Shown: piece after piece, positions 62,584 through 64,000 of the stretch
Layout of the letters: every line of letters begins with the position of its first letter
Numbering within the stretch: the first letter of the stretch is position 1
Source: Terrimonas pollutisoli
Lineage (GTDB): Bacteria; Bacteroidota; Bacteroidia; Chitinophagales; Chitinophagaceae
DNA: 64,000 nucleotides
Reading direction: 5' to 3'
Assembly: GCF_029360765.1 (NCBI RefSeq)
Contig: NZ_JARKNA010000016.1
Coordinates: forward strand, 1 to 64,000
The notes under the pieces: generated by a model
Seen by the model: only the letters and a program-made list of their open reading frames with translations
Databases searched by the model: none
What the model was told of the DNA's origin: nothing
Translations under genes and position numbers: made by a program

Positions 62584-63402
62584 TCAATCAGCTATCATTT
62601 TCTTCAGTCGCAAAACTAAACTTTTCGGGATAATATACAATAGTAAAATCCGTATAAAACCTATAATTTTCATTATCTTATAAGATCCATAGGTTTTTAC
62701 AATTTTCCATCTTGACTTTAATTGTTTTATCCTGTTTGAGTAAGAGATTCCACTTAGATTTACTTCGCAGGTTACCAGAAACCTATCAATAATATGAGAA
62801 GGTTGATAATTAATTAATTTCCAGAAGAACGCATAATCCTCAGCATGTTCAAAAGAAATTGGGTAATTCCCAACTTTTGATAATGACATGGTGCGAAATA
62901 TAGTGGTGGGATGAATAAAAACATTTCGAAAGTGCATAGCTTTCAAAATATCTAAATGGTCCAAAGGGGTTTTATAATGATATTTTTCAAAAGTTTTTTT
63001 ATCTTCAAAAATGCACCAACTTCCAATCAGTCCAACTTCTGGATGTCCGTCCATATATTGAACCTGGATCACAAACCTTTCTTCTGCACATATATCTCCA
63101 CAATCGAGCCGTGCAATGTATTTTGAATTAGTGTTTTCCTCTATCCATCGCAAACCATTATTAAGTGTTGCTGTTATCCCTAAATTTTTTTCATTTTGTA
63201 TAACGACAACAGGTTTTGCATTACCTATTTCTTTTTGGATCCTTTCTTCGGTTACTGCCTCCTTACTACCATCGTCTACTACTACAATTAAAAATTTATC
63301 AGCAGGATAAACAACGCTTTTTAATGAGCTGATCAATCCGGTAAAATTATTATAACAGGGAATCAGCAAACAAAAATCTATCTCGCTTCGTGATGGGTGC
63401 AT
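62584..63402 (-). CDS. Family 2 glycosyltransferase
   Basis: A GT2 enzyme of about 272 residues from ATG 63402 (MHPSRSEIDFCLLIPCYNN). The core has FLIVVVDDGSKEAVTEERI near 40, NLGITATLNNGLRW, the metal motif region YIARLDCGDICAEERF near 100, and AEDYAFFWKLI near 195 with the likely catalytic acidic residues. It adds a sugar to a glycan intermediate. A longer frame reaches 63507 but overlaps the AlkA-like gene and starts with unrelated residues. It is the first gene of the minus-strand glycan run. Confidence 0.88.
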   Translation of the reverse strand: MHPSRSEIDFCLLIPCYNNFTGLISSLKSVVYPADKFLIVVVDDGSKEAVTEERIQKEIGNAKPVVVIQNEKNLGITATLNNGLRWIEENTNSKYIARLDCGDICAEERFVIQVQYMDGHPEVGLIGSWCIFEDKKTFEKYHYKTPLDHLDILKAMHFRNVFIHPTTIFRTMSLSKVGNYPISFEHAEDYAFFWKLINYQPSHIIDRFLVTCEVNLSGISYSNRIKQLKSRWKIVKTYGSYKIMKIIGFIRILLLYIIPKSLVLRLKKMIAD

Positions 63403-63415
63403 ATCAATATTCAGC

Positions 63416-64000
63416 TTAAGTCCTGATACCTCTTTTTTGAATATAATGATGCCATAATAGCATAGTTCCAATGGAACGATAAGGCTGCCATGGCCTCGCC
63501 ATTTCAATGATGGCCTCTCTGCTTATTTCTTTTGATAGTTGTTTTATATCCCTGAAGGCATTGATCATTGCAAGATCGCCAACCGGGAATACATCCGTTC
63601 TTTTTAAAGCGAATAATAAATAAACATCAACCGTCCAGTCGCCGATGCCTTTTATTTGCTTCAACTTTTCACGAATCAGGTGATCGGGCAAAATTGAAAG
63701 TTCTTCAAGATTTAACTTGCCCGAAACAATCACTTCCGCCAGGTGTCTTGCATAAATGGTTTTTTGGCGGCTGAAATAACAGGCTCTCATTTCTTCATCA
63801 GAAAGTGCCAAGAGCTTTTCGGGAGTTACAGAGCCAATCTTTTCCTTCAGTTTATTAAAAGCAGCAAGAGCAGAAGCTAATGAAACCTGCTGCTCCAGGA
63901 TAATATGAATAAGTGTCGAAAAACTGCTGGGTCTTGACCAAAGCGGTGGGTAACCGTATTTTTTTAAAATACCTCTTAAGTCTTTATCCTTACGGCCAAG
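63416..64000 (-). CDS. DNA-3-methyladenine glycosylase 2 family protein (5' end beyond the window)
   Basis: The open frame runs off the right edge; 194 residues are visible and the true start lies outside. The visible N-terminal part continues in frame upstream of the apparent TTG start: YGYPPLWSRPSSFSTLIHII then LEQQVSLASALAAFNKL, the conserved AlkA helix. Then come the HhH IKGIGDWTVDVYLLFALKR and the catalytic Asp in VFPVGDLAMINAF, and WQPYRSIGTMLLWHHYI at the end. It excises alkylated bases. It is not a copy of the gene at 29 kb but a distant paralogue. Confidence 0.9.
   Translation of the reverse strand, partial: LGRKDKDLRGILKKYGYPPLWSRPSSFSTLIHIILEQQVSLASALAAFNKLKEKIGSVTPEKLLALSDEEMRACYFSRQKTIYARHLAEVIVSGKLNLEELSILPDHLIREKLKQIKGIGDWTVDVYLLFALKRTDVFPVGDLAMINAFRDIKQLSKEISREAIIEMARPWQPYRSIGTMLLWHHYIQKRGIRT

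Noticed and set aside
63416..63811. 131-residue AlkA fragment as a complete gene
   Set aside because: Its apparent start is a TTG inside a frame that continues to the window edge with conserved AlkA sequence, so the gene is longer.
1..64000. CRISPR arrays, tRNA and rRNA genes
   Set aside because: No regularly spaced repeats, cloverleaf arms or conserved rRNA segments were seen when reading the intergenic regions; a covariance-model scan was not possible.

Overview
The window reads as chromosomal DNA of a Bacteroidota bacterium, most likely of the Chitinophagaceae type (inference). The evidence is the gene content (DUF4369/TlpA-like thioredoxin protein, stand-alone MnmD, GreA-like small protein, GHL10 hydrolase, HisKA_3 kinases with NarL-type regulators), the near absence of Shine-Dalgarno sequences, and repeated matches to the Bacteroidota -7 promoter element TAnnTTTG. 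No rRNA, tRNA or CRISPR array was recognised.

Layout. 1-6.5 kb: a possible transposase tail at the edge, then minus-strand genes for a GHL10 hydrolase, a MarR regulator, DinB, radical SAM/SPASM, L,D-transpeptidase and MATE exporter. 7-13.7 kb: a signalling island of two PAS-rich NarX-type kinases, one complete NarL-type regulator and one receiver-only regulator; a second stand-alone receiver lies at 16.9 kb. 13.7-22.5 kb: DUF1415, GreA-like, S8 protease, short asparaginase, EamA transporter with a 20-bp palindrome at its promoter, Gfo/Idh plus PhyH pair, AAA ATPase, aldo/keto reductase and a Thr-rich membrane protein. 22.6-26.4 kb: a compact, translationally coupled operon UbiA prenyltransferase - type III polyketide synthase - methyltransferase - FAD oxidoreductase, which looks like a pathway for a prenylated or quinone-like phenolic lipid. 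26.5-44.6 kb: mostly housekeeping (thermonuclease, AlkA, MnmD, CysS, two rhomboids, RlmD, thioredoxin/PPIase envelope pair, MetF, LptB, GH3-like enzyme, FabG) plus a probable catalytically dead protease fused to a beta-barrel and a phosphatase pseudogene.

44.5-63.4 kb: a surface-polysaccharide locus, visibly more AT-rich than its flanks. It has an O-antigen ligase, an ABC exporter (Wzm/Wzt-like, Wzt without a carbohydrate-binding tail), RmlC and RmlD, a RgpF rhamnan protein, several GT2/GT4 enzymes, and a 1487-residue protein joining a methyltransferase, a long coiled coil, GT2 domains and a WsaF-like rhamnosyltransferase. Together these suggest an ABC-exported, rhamnose-containing glycan whose chain may be extended, measured and methyl-capped by one polypeptide. 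The window ends inside a second AlkA-type glycosylase.

Most notable points: the giant glycan enzyme, the type III PKS/UbiA operon, several promoters whose position predicts leaderless mRNAs, a terminator-like hairpin in the metF leader, a family of palindromic 9-bp-unit repeats, and the pseudo-protease/beta-barrel fusion.
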